Assembly: GCA_024278415.1 (NCBI GenBank)
Contig: JAJRTI010000946.1
Coordinates: 1 to 10,212, forward strand
Direction: 5' to 3'
Length of the DNA stretch: 10,212 nt
Origin: Planctomycetota bacterium
Lineage (GTDB): Bacteria; Planctomycetota; Brocadiia; JAJRTI01
In this document: positions 1-6,328 of the stretch, in pieces
Numbering within the stretch: the first letter of the stretch is position 1
Layout of the letters: each line of letters opens with the position of its first letter
Notes under the pieces: generated by a model
Told to the model about the DNA's origin: nothing
Seen by the model: only the letters and a program-made list of their open reading frames with translations
Database searches by the model: none
Translations under genes and position numbers: made by a program

Positions 1-1
1 C

Positions 2-445
2 CTTTTCCCCCTGCGGATCGACCAAGACAAGTACGCGGTCGCGCTCGATTCCGCGTTCGCTGGCGGCCCGCTCACGCTTGGCGAGCAAACGTACGCGAAG
101 GGCTTAGGCGTCAAAGCGCCCTCGCGCGTCGTGTTCGACATCGGCGGACAGTTCAAGCGCTTCAGCGCGGAGGTCGGCATCGACTACGGCGGGCGCGAAG
201 CGCTGTCTGCTGCGCGGATCGAATCGGAACTCATCGCGTTTGAGGTGTACGGCGACGGCGAACTCTTGGCCGCCAGCGACGTGCTCTTCATCGGCCAGCC
301 CCAAGCCCACATTGAGACCGACATCACCGGTGTCCGGGAGCTATCCTTATCTGTGACGGGCGTGGACTCGGCGCGCTGGCTCATGGGCGGCGCCATCTGG
401 GCCGACGCCAAAGTGTCCCGAAGCTCAAACCTCAACAGCCCCTGA
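2..445 (+). CDS. NPCBM-domain carbohydrate-binding protein, C-terminal part (5' end outside window)
   Basis: The frame is open from base 2 to a TGA at 443-445, so the gene enters from the left and only about 147 C-terminal residues are visible. The segment reads like an NPCBM/NEW2 module (novel putative carbohydrate-binding module): a motif of the type TYAKGLGVKAPS, then VVFDIGGQFKRF, a FEVYGDGELL strand, a DITGVRELSL strand and a closing WADAKV. In this family the module is a beta-sandwich attached to secreted glycoside hydrolases or sugar-binding proteins, so the missing N-terminal part is probably a signal peptide plus a catalytic or repeat domain. The GTG at 131 is internal to the domain and is not the start. 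The gene sits 25 bp upstream of the LOG-family gene on the same strand, so the two may be co-transcribed. Substrate cannot be told from this module alone. Confidence 0.85.
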   Translation, partial: LFPLRIDQDKYAVALDSAFAGGPLTLGEQTYAKGLGVKAPSRVVFDIGGQFKRFSAEVGIDYGGREALSAARIESELIAFEVYGDGELLAASDVLFIGQPQAHIETDITGVRELSLSVTGVDSARWLMGGAIWADAKVSRSSNLNSP

Positions 446-470
446 CCCATCATATCCGAAGGAAAGCACT

Positions 471-1310
471 ATGCCTTGCAAACGCAAATGCCCTGAGAAG
501 GCGTACAAGAACCTCGACTTCATGAACAGCCCCGAAGCCCGCGCGGTCCGCATACTGGCCGAGTATCTCGAGCCCATGAAACGTTTCGAAGAGCACCAAA
601 TCGAGAACACGATTGTCTTCTTCGGCTCGGCTCGGCTCCGCTCCTCGGACGAGGTGCAGAAGGACATCCGGCGCGCGTCCCGCGCCAAGAAGAGCCCAGC
701 CAAGTCCCGACGCATGCGGCAACTCATGGAGCAACTCAACATGGCGCGCTACTACGACGACGCGCTGGAACTGGCGCGCCGCCTCGCCGAGTGGTCGAAC
801 GCCCTGCCGGGGGACACGTGCAAGTACGCCATCTGCACCGGAGGCGGCGGGGGCATCATGGAGGCCGCCAACCGAGGAGCGCACCTGGCCGGAGGCAAAT
901 CCATCGGTCTCAACATCAGCTTGCCCTTCGAGCAGATGCCCAACCCCTACCTCTCGGACGACCTGTGCTTCGAGTTCCACTACTTCTTCATGCGCAAGCT
1001 CTGGTTCGCCATGCCGGCCAAGGCCATGGCCGTGTTTCCCGGCGGCTTCGGCACATTCGACGAACTTTTTGAACTCATGACGCTCGTGCAGACCGGCAAG
1101 CTCGGCAAGCACGTGCCCATCGTCCTCTACGGCCGCGAGTTCTGGGAGGACGTGCTCGACATCAAGGCCCTCGCGCGCCGCGGCCTCATCAGCCCTGGCG
1201 ACGTCGATCTCCTCCACATGAGCGATACTCCCCAGGACGCGTTCGACTTCCTGACCAGCGAGATTCAGTGCGAGCGGCCTCCGCGCGGCAAGCGGCGCAA
1301 GCGCACGTGA
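471..1310 (+). CDS. LOG-family Rossmann-fold nucleotide hydrolase (TIGR00730 / lysine-decarboxylase-like)
   Basis: A 279-residue protein starting at ATG 471, preceded by a purine-rich Shine-Dalgarno stretch GAAGGAAA at 458-465. The Rossmann-type core has FGSAR at residues 51-55, the glycine-rich GGGGGIME at 124-131, a conserved Arg at 175 (MRK), and the family signature PGGFGTFDE at 190-198 with catalytic Glu198. Characterised LOG proteins hydrolyse nucleoside 5'-monophosphates to base plus ribose 5-phosphate (cytokinin-activating phosphoribohydrolases in plants and some bacteria; purine nucleotide nucleosidases such as PpnN in E. coli). Many are misannotated as lysine decarboxylases. It is longer than the compact ~190-residue LOGs: residues about 56-90 form a charged, probably helical insert, and the C-terminus is Lys/Arg-rich. 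It lies 25 bp after the NPCBM gene and converges on the minus-strand fusion gene with 24 bp between stops. The fold assignment is firm; the base and physiological substrate are unknown. Confidence 0.9.
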   Translation: MPCKRKCPEKAYKNLDFMNSPEARAVRILAEYLEPMKRFEEHQIENTIVFFGSARLRSSDEVQKDIRRASRAKKSPAKSRRMRQLMEQLNMARYYDDALELARRLAEWSNALPGDTCKYAICTGGGGGIMEAANRGAHLAGGKSIGLNISLPFEQMPNPYLSDDLCFEFHYFFMRKLWFAMPAKAMAVFPGGFGTFDELFELMTLVQTGKLGKHVPIVLYGREFWEDVLDIKALARRGLISPGDVDLLHMSDTPQDAFDFLTSEIQCERPPRGKRRKRT

Positions 1311-1334
1311 CGAACGGAAGCGCCTCTCTCCCAA

Positions 1335-4300
1335 CTATGCGCGCACCCTCAGGCTCCCCTCCATCGTCCCGTCCGAGTGCAGCGCGACGACGCGCTCCCC
1401 TGCCGGCAGGAACGCAACAACGGCTTGCGCCGGCTTGCCTCTCCGCATCGGAAGCCCCGCCACCTCACACGCGGCCGCGCCTCGCGGCACAAGCAGGGCG
1501 AAGACGGGCGCCTTCAGCCTGTTTCGCACGCAGGTGGTATGCAGGTTGTCCTGCCCCTTGAGAACCACCGCCTTGAGCGTGTCCGACAGCAACGCGGCTT
1601 CGAGTTCGCGGCTCGGCCGGTCGAGCAGCAGCCCCCGGCTCGACGCCCCGGATTCGATCACGCGCAACCGCCCTTCCCCGCGCAGGCGGCGCAGCAGCGG
1701 GACATCCCCAACCAGAGCGTCCGCGTCCCGCCACGTCGCGCAGCAGCCCACCGGCTTGGACTTGCCCACCATCACGACGCGGTGGCCCAACTGGCAAAGC
1801 GCCGCGCAGAGCGCCGCATCTACCTCGGCTTCGCCGACGCGGTCGAGCACGTAGAGGAACATGCCCGGCCCGGGCCCGAGCGCGAGCTGCGCCAACGCGG
1901 CCGTATCGTCAATCGCCAATTCCTCCTCCACCAGCGCATCGAGCCCCCCTTCCATCGCCGCGCCGTCCGCCAACACGTTCATGCGCGCGGCCAGTTGCGC
2001 AAGCCGGCGCACAAACGCCTCCGCGTCTGCACTCTCCGCGGACAGCGACGCGGCCAAGGCCATCTCTTGGCTCGCGACAGCCCGGAATGCGTTGGACCAC
2101 TCGCGCTTGAGCGAAGCAAATGCGTCGCCCCCGGCTGCGCGGCGGGCTTCGCCCGCGACGAACAGATCCATCAGCTCGGGCGTGAACTCTGTGATGAATG
2201 GGCACCGGCCATAGAACGTTTCTCCGCTGGCCCGCGCCCGCTGCCGCGCGGCCGGGGCCGCGACCCGATGCCGAAGCATGGCTTCGTACTCGCGCCGGGC
2301 CGCGCGTATCAGTTGCGCCGCGGCGCTCGCCGGCATTTCATGAAGCCGCATCACCCCGGGAATGTAATGCTCCGGGTCGTAGAGCACCCCAGCGAGCGTC
2401 GCCAGGCGGCCGTGCGCGCTGACGCCCTCCAGGGTCTCATCCGCGGCCACCACCGTTGTGTCCAATTCGCAGCCCACGACGCGGCCCGCGACATAGCAGC
2501 GGTGCACCTCCGATCCCTCGATCACCGCGCCGGTCTGAACCAAGCTGTCCACCAGCCGCGCTTCGCACACCCACGTACACCCGTGGCTCCCGCACAGCCG
2601 CGGCGGCTCGTACGAGTACCCGTCCAAGGTCGCGCACGGCTCGAACTCGGTGTCATCGGCCACGACGCCTCGCAGCGTCGCGCCTTGGCCCACCAGTGTC
2701 GCGCCCCTCAGCACCACCGGCCGGCTCCGGCCGTCGAGCACGGTTCCGTCTTCGATTTGCACGCTCGAATCAATTTCCACGTCGCCCGCAACGAAGATCT
2801 GATCCGCCGCTGCGCGGCCGCTGAGGAAGACCGCGGCAATGGCGTCGTCGAGGGCCATGCCGGCGTCGCGCACCACGATGTTCACGCGCGCGTGCGCGTC
2901 CACGGCCACTCCGATCGCCGCGAGCTTGCGGCGCATCATCGCGTGCATCGATTCGGCGTACTCTCGCGTCGAGGCGACGTCCTTGTTGCCCAGCGGCGCA
3001 TTCTCGCCCAACCAAATCACGCGGCGCGGTGCGTTCTGGTCCGCGGCGATCGCGACCAAATCCGTGTACCAATACTCGTGCAGCTTGCCCTTGCCCGGGT
3101 CCGGGTGGTCCCATTCGCGCATCAGGAGCGGGAGTTGGCGAACGGCCCACGCAGTGTCGATGTAGAAGATGCCCGCGTTGATCGCGTGCTGTTTCGCGTC
3201 GAACCGGGCCTGGGCCTCGTCGCGCTCATCCTGGCTCATGTCGCGCCACTCGCGCACAGCTTGGGGCACGAGCCCGGCCGAGCTGTCCGCGAGCATGATG
3301 TTGCCTCTGTCGCGGACCGTGTCCCGCGGCTGCTTGGCGCCGATGGTGATCACGGGCAAACCGTCGCACAGCACCGGCTCGCCTGACTGAAGCTCAAATC
3401 GGTTTGCCGCGCGCAGGTAGGTGGCCAGATACAAGTTCGGATACTCGTCGAGCAGGAACGCCGGATAGTCCGAATACACGCATAAGCTGTAACGCGCCCT
3501 CTCAAGCTCGCCCCGCTTGGCCAACGCGCCGATCCCGGCCTTGTATGCCGCGCCCGGGCCCTGCGAAGGGGCGACGGCGACGATGCAACCGGGACCGCAC
3601 AGATCAACCACGTCCTCAGGCGACAGATAATCTTCGTGCGCGATCAACCACGCGGCCGCGGCATACCCCACTTCGTCCAGAAGCACGCTCTGCTCGGCCG
3701 CGTCCAGCACCGCCGCGTGCGCGAGCAGCTTGCCGAATTGCCGCATGAGATCCGCGAAGTCATCCTCCTGTTCCGGGTGCCTGGCGAAACGGAGACGGCT
3801 CGCGGCCAACTCGAGCAACTCTTCCCGCAGACTCGACAGCTTCGTCTTCTTCGCGAGCGCCCGCGCGGTCTCATCGAAGTGGTGCGCCACACGATCCATC
3901 AGCTCGACCCCATCGCGCGCGTCGATGGGCACCCTGGCCATGAGCTGGTACGCGACCATGGGGTCGACGACGACCGCGTCTGGCAGTGCGCCAATCCGCG
4001 CGGCGAGCCGCGCCTGCGCCAAGTTCGTGTTGCTGCCGTCCGGCCGAGCGATTTGCTTGTGGATCAGCTCCGTGGGCGAAAACCGCTTGGACTTGCCAGC
4101 CGCGATGACGAACTTCCGCACGCCAAAGCGCGCCTGGAGCCGCGCGTCGAACTCCTCGGCCTCAGACCATTGGACCTTCTCCGCGTGGAGCGTCATGGCG
4201 ACAGACGCGGCAAACGTGCGCACGTTGAGCCGCGCTTCCGCGTCCGGGAGCCGCTGGTCCTTCGCCAGGTCCTTCACGCCCAACACTTTGCCCATGCGCT

Positions 4301-4400
4301 TCGCAATGCGCAGCAACGAACGCCCCGCGGGCCGCGGCGGCAGGCCAATGCCTTCCAGCGCGGCGCGGGCGAGATCGTCGAAGGTTTCAGGTGCTGACAC
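1335..4400 (-). CDS. Fusion: GlmU-like sugar nucleotidyltransferase + left-handed beta-helix + DUF89 (ARMT1-like) domain
   Basis: A 1021-residue protein from GTG 4400 to TAG; an in-frame TAA lies just upstream and no better start is present. Residues 1-95 are helical and unassigned. Residues ~96-455 resemble a GlmU-type nucleotidyltransferase: AAGKSKRF (100-107), a Lys at 115, SQGPGAAYKAG (279-289), VYSDYP (308-313), NAGIFYID (408-415) and EYWYTDLVAIA (442-452), matching GlmU's AAGKGTRM, QLGTxxA, YGDVP and GEYYLTD elements. About 110 extra residues sit between Lys115 and Gln280. Residues ~535-660 look like irregular hexapeptide (left-handed beta-helix) turns. Residues ~695-1000 resemble DUF89/ARMT1 damage-control phosphatases: LDRVGEAEVD (852-861), GHRVVMVGKSKPV (872-884), ESGASSRGLLL (916-926), KGQDN (948-952). 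Likely a cytoplasmic sugar-1-phosphate nucleotidyltransferase with an appended regulatory or phosphatase module; the actual sugar is unknown. Several DUF89 metal ligands appear replaced (see findings). No clear Shine-Dalgarno sequence precedes the GTG. Confidence 0.85.
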   Translation of the reverse strand: MSAPETFDDLARAALEGIGLPPRPAGRSLLRIAKRMGKVLGVKDLAKDQRLPDAEARLNVRTFAASVAMTLHAEKVQWSEAEEFDARLQARFGVRKFVIAAGKSKRFSPTELIHKQIARPDGSNTNLAQARLAARIGALPDAVVVDPMVAYQLMARVPIDARDGVELMDRVAHHFDETARALAKKTKLSSLREELLELAASRLRFARHPEQEDDFADLMRQFGKLLAHAAVLDAAEQSVLLDEVGYAAAAWLIAHEDYLSPEDVVDLCGPGCIVAVAPSQGPGAAYKAGIGALAKRGELERARYSLCVYSDYPAFLLDEYPNLYLATYLRAANRFELQSGEPVLCDGLPVITIGAKQPRDTVRDRGNIMLADSSAGLVPQAVREWRDMSQDERDEAQARFDAKQHAINAGIFYIDTAWAVRQLPLLMREWDHPDPGKGKLHEYWYTDLVAIAADQNAPRRVIWLGENAPLGNKDVASTREYAESMHAMMRRKLAAIGVAVDAHARVNIVVRDAGMALDDAIAAVFLSGRAAADQIFVAGDVEIDSSVQIEDGTVLDGRSRPVVLRGATLVGQGATLRGVVADDTEFEPCATLDGYSYEPPRLCGSHGCTWVCEARLVDSLVQTGAVIEGSEVHRCYVAGRVVGCELDTTVVAADETLEGVSAHGRLATLAGVLYDPEHYIPGVMRLHEMPASAAAQLIRAARREYEAMLRHRVAAPAARQRARASGETFYGRCPFITEFTPELMDLFVAGEARRAAGGDAFASLKREWSNAFRAVASQEMALAASLSAESADAEAFVRRLAQLAARMNVLADGAAMEGGLDALVEEELAIDDTAALAQLALGPGPGMFLYVLDRVGEAEVDAALCAALCQLGHRVVMVGKSKPVGCCATWRDADALVGDVPLLRRLRGEGRLRVIESGASSRGLLLDRPSRELEAALLSDTLKAVVLKGQDNLHTTCVRNRLKAPVFALLVPRGAAACEVAGLPMRRGKPAQAVVAFLPAGERVVALHSDGTMEGSLRVRA

Positions 4401-4442
4401 GAGAAGGGCCGCTAATGGTTAGGAGGGGTGGATGGGGACTTT

Positions 4443-4537
4443 GTGTTGCGTATTCCGTATTCCGTATTCCGTATTCCGTATTTCGGATCGCGATCTGGAT
4501 ACGCAATACGCAATACGGAATATGACATACGGAATAC
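4443..4537. repeat. Phased heptanucleotide inverted repeat array, copy 1
   Basis: Four perfect TATTCCG units run from 4451 to 4478, followed by a variant TATTTCG (4479-4485). A 14-bp centre (4486-4499) holds the perfect palindrome GATCGCGATC at 4486-4495. The opposite-strand units follow: TACGCAA twice (4500-4513), TACGGAA (4514-4520), TATGACA (4521-4527) and TACGGAA (4528-4534). Both arms keep the same 7-bp register because the centre is exactly two units long. The arms are near-complementary, so a single strand could fold into a long imperfect hairpin. It fills most of the gap between the GH4 stop and the fusion-gene start. A diverged relative lies at 9945-9988. Confidence 0.85.
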
Positions 4538-4543
4538 TCCATG

Positions 4544-4585
4544 TGACGTATCACTCGTGACCAATGACCAATGACCAATGACCAA
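4544..4585. repeat. Second heptanucleotide tandem repeat, TGACCAA units
   Basis: Four perfect tandem TGACCAA units occupy 4558-4585, preceded by two diverged units in the same register (TGACGTA at 4544-4550 and TCACTCG at 4551-4557). The array ends four bases before the GH4 stop codon complement at 4589. The unit differs in sequence from the neighbouring TATTCCG family, but has the same 7-bp length. Heptamer arrays of this kind, called STRR in cyanobacteria, occur between genes in several genomes; function is unknown. Confidence 0.8.
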
Positions 4586-4588
4586 ATC

Positions 4589-6004
4589 CTACTTCAGCAA
4601 CTCACCGAACCGATGCACAATCGCCAGCGCGGGGTCGAGCGGCACAGCCACGCCCTCGCACACGTTCGTAGTGTCGATGGTGGGCTTGGGTTCGACCGAC
4701 TTGCCTTCGAACTGCGGCAGCCATTCGCGCTCGGCCTCGATCATCTCCGCGGTCATGTCGCGGGCTTCCTTGAGCGTGAGACACGCGGACGTGAGCGGGT
4801 CCATCGCCACGGCCTGCACGGCCAGCTCCGGATCGCCCTGGAGCGCGGCTTCGACCGCGAGGCCCTGCACGGTCACGTTGCTCTGGTTCAGCGCCGCGCA
4901 CTGCGGCGGCAGATCGCCCACACGCAACGGGTGCAGGCCGGCTCGATCGGCATACACAGGCACTTCGACGCAACAACCGTCCGGAAGGTTCGTGATGTAC
5001 GCGTCGTTGCGCACGTTGCCCTGGAATCGGAACGGCTGGTCAGACTCGATGGCCTCGATGATGTACGAGCAATACTCGCTGCTCCGCGGCTCCAGCACTG
5101 GCTCGTCCATTTCCGCGGGATCGTAGGTCGCGAACTTGTCCGCGATGGCCGTGCACCACTTGTAGTACGCGCCGGTCGCGCCGCCGAAGTCGGGCTGGTC
5201 GCAGTAGAGATCGAGCGCCTTCTGGCTGTGCCGGAACCAAGGCACGTACTCGGACAAGTGGCCGGTGCTCTCGGTCATGAAGTAGCCGAAGTGGCGCATG
5301 ACCTCGATACGAACCTTCTCGTTGATGTAGTACTCGGGCTTTTCGCAGTTCGCTTTGAACGCGGGGTAGAGATCTTGGCCGTCCTTCTCCAGCTTGAGGA
5401 ACCAAGCCATGTGGTTGATGCCCGCGGCCGTGTAATCGATCTCCTCCTTGGGCAAACCGAGGTATCCGGCGATCAGGTCCATCGTCGTCTGCACGCCGTG
5501 GCACAGCCCCACGAACGGCACGTTGCTCGCCTTGCCGAGCGCGTAGCAGCACGCGGCCATGGGGTTCGCGTAATTGAGCATGATCGCGTTCGGGCAGCAC
5601 TCCTCCATGTCTTTGGCGATGTCGACGAGCACGGGGATCGTGCGCAACGCGCGCAGCACGCCGCCCGGCCCCAACGTGTCGCCGATGCACTGGTCCACGC
5701 CGAACTTCATGGGAATCTCATAGTCGTGCCGGAACGCGTCGAGCCCGCCGACTTGGATCATGATCACCACGTAGTCCGCGTCTTGGCGCGCCTCCTTGCG
5801 GTCGAGCGTCGCGCTCACGGTCGCGTCGAGACTGTTCTCGTCGATGACGCGTTGGATGAAGTTCTTCATCTTCTCCAGCTTGGGCCACGTGCGGCTCATG
5901 AGCGCGTAATGGCTGCCTTGGAGCGCGGGCGTGGAGAGGAGATCGTTCATGAGGGTCTTGCAGAAGACGATGCTACCCGCGCCAATCATCGCGATCTTGG
6001 CCAT
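4589..6004 (-). CDS. GH4 family NAD/Mn-dependent glycosidase, CHGV (alpha-glucuronidase-type) motif
   Basis: A 471-residue glycoside hydrolase family 4 protein, the usual length for the family. It starts at ATG 6004 with the Rossmann NAD-binding motif IGAGSIVF at residues 7-14; further motifs are LNYANPM (143-149), the active-site GLCHGVQ (166-172, Cys168), GINHMAWF (195-202, His198) and TGHLSEYVPW (247-256). Cys168 and His198 correspond to the metal ligands of GH4. These enzymes use NAD+ and a divalent metal in a redox-elimination mechanism, acting in the cytoplasm on imported glycosides. The tetrad CHGV places it with the CHGx group, associated with alpha-glucuronidase, not the CHSV alpha-galactosidases or CHE(I/V) alpha-glucosidases. 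The frame stays open upstream to 6199, but that extension lacks family similarity and crosses a repeat; AAGGAG at 6011-6016 marks 6004 as the start. Family certain; substrate inferred. Confidence 0.93.
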   Translation of the reverse strand: MAKIAMIGAGSIVFCKTLMNDLLSTPALQGSHYALMSRTWPKLEKMKNFIQRVIDENSLDATVSATLDRKEARQDADYVVIMIQVGGLDAFRHDYEIPMKFGVDQCIGDTLGPGGVLRALRTIPVLVDIAKDMEECCPNAIMLNYANPMAACCYALGKASNVPFVGLCHGVQTTMDLIAGYLGLPKEEIDYTAAGINHMAWFLKLEKDGQDLYPAFKANCEKPEYYINEKVRIEVMRHFGYFMTESTGHLSEYVPWFRHSQKALDLYCDQPDFGGATGAYYKWCTAIADKFATYDPAEMDEPVLEPRSSEYCSYIIEAIESDQPFRFQGNVRNDAYITNLPDGCCVEVPVYADRAGLHPLRVGDLPPQCAALNQSNVTVQGLAVEAALQGDPELAVQAVAMDPLTSACLTLKEARDMTAEMIEAEREWLPQFEGKSVEPKPTIDTTNVCEGVAVPLDPALAIVHRFGELLK

Positions 6005-6010
6005 GAGGTG

Positions 6011-6016
6011 CTCCTT
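6011..6016 (-). promoter_or_regulatory. Shine-Dalgarno site deciding the GH4 start
   Basis: On the minus strand AAGGAG stands six bases before ATG 6004. This fixes the start there rather than at the upstream in-frame ATG at 6199, and it agrees with the NAD-binding motif beginning at residue 7. Confidence 0.8.
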
Positions 6017-6054
6017 GTTTCCTACCAGAGGGTTGCCGCTTGTGCTTTGCGGGC

Positions 6055-6084
6055 ATTCTACAGCCGCGACTCGCCCAATTGCAA
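6055..6084 (-). promoter_or_regulatory. Putative sigma-70-type promoter of the GH4 gene
   Basis: Reading the minus strand, a -35-like TTGCAA (6084-6079), an 18-bp spacer and a -10-like TAGAAT (6060-6055) precede the GH4 gene. Transcription would begin near 6048, leaving a leader of about 44 nucleotides. TAGAAT also occurs as the -10 box proposed for the aldolase promoter in this window. Confidence 0.4.
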
Positions 6085-6146
6085 GAGGCGCCAATGCAGG
6101 AGTTTCCCCATGAGATTTGCTGATCCGAGCAGCAGACGCCGCTGGC

Positions 6147-6214
6147 TTGTAGTAGGGCCATTCATGGCCCGCCAGTAACGCTGAAAAACGGGCGATCAAT
6201 CCGCCCTACTACAA
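6147..6214. repeat. REP-doublet-like nested inverted repeat
   Basis: A perfect 12-bp inverted repeat, TTGTAGTAGGGC (6147-6158) and GCCCTACTACAA (6203-6214), bounds a 68-bp element. Inside are two hairpins: GGGCCAT-TC-ATGGCCC at 6155-6170, and GGGCG-N7-CGCCC at 6190-6206. Two small hairpins nested within a larger terminal inverted repeat is the layout of REP doublets (REPINs) and small MITE-like elements. It sits in the 324-bp gap between the lolA-like stop and the GH4 start, upstream of the proposed GH4 promoter. The rest of that gap (6215-6328) holds no gene that I can support. Confidence 0.75.
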
Positions 6215-6328
6215 ACGACCCGCGCGTCCCGCACGGCCCCGTTCCGGACGCGTCATGGCGTAGCCGAGCGAGAGAGGTGTCCCGCAAAGCCGCCACCCCG
6301 TCCCTCATCAACCATTCCGGCCTCCCCC

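Noticed and set aside
450..1334. Minus-strand open frame (294 codons) opposite the LOG gene
   Set aside because: Antisense shadow of a clear LOG-family gene; no recognisable domain.
1377..3386. Long + strand open frame (669 codons) opposite the fusion gene
   Set aside because: It is an antisense shadow produced by high GC at third codon positions. Its product is low-complexity, rich in Arg, His and Ala, while the minus strand carries clear nucleotidyltransferase and DUF89 motifs.
4432..4560. Small + strand frame (42 codons) with AGGAGG at 4421-4426 upstream
   Set aside because: The Shine-Dalgarno match is tempting, but the frame simply translates the heptamer array. Seven-base repeats give periodic peptides in every frame and are often misannotated as proteins.
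4387..4578. Minus-strand frame of 63 codons across the heptamer arrays
   Set aside because: Same reason: its peptide (VIGHWS and IRNTEYG units) is the translation of the repeats, not a gene.
4571..6178. Long + strand open frame (535 codons) opposite the GH4 gene
   Set aside because: Antisense shadow; the minus strand encodes a complete GH4 protein with all catalytic motifs, and this frame starts inside the TGACCAA repeat.
6005..6199. N-terminal extension of the GH4 protein up to an ATG at 6199
   Set aside because: It runs through the REP-like repeat and the proposed promoter, has no family similarity, and AAGGAG sits directly before ATG 6004.
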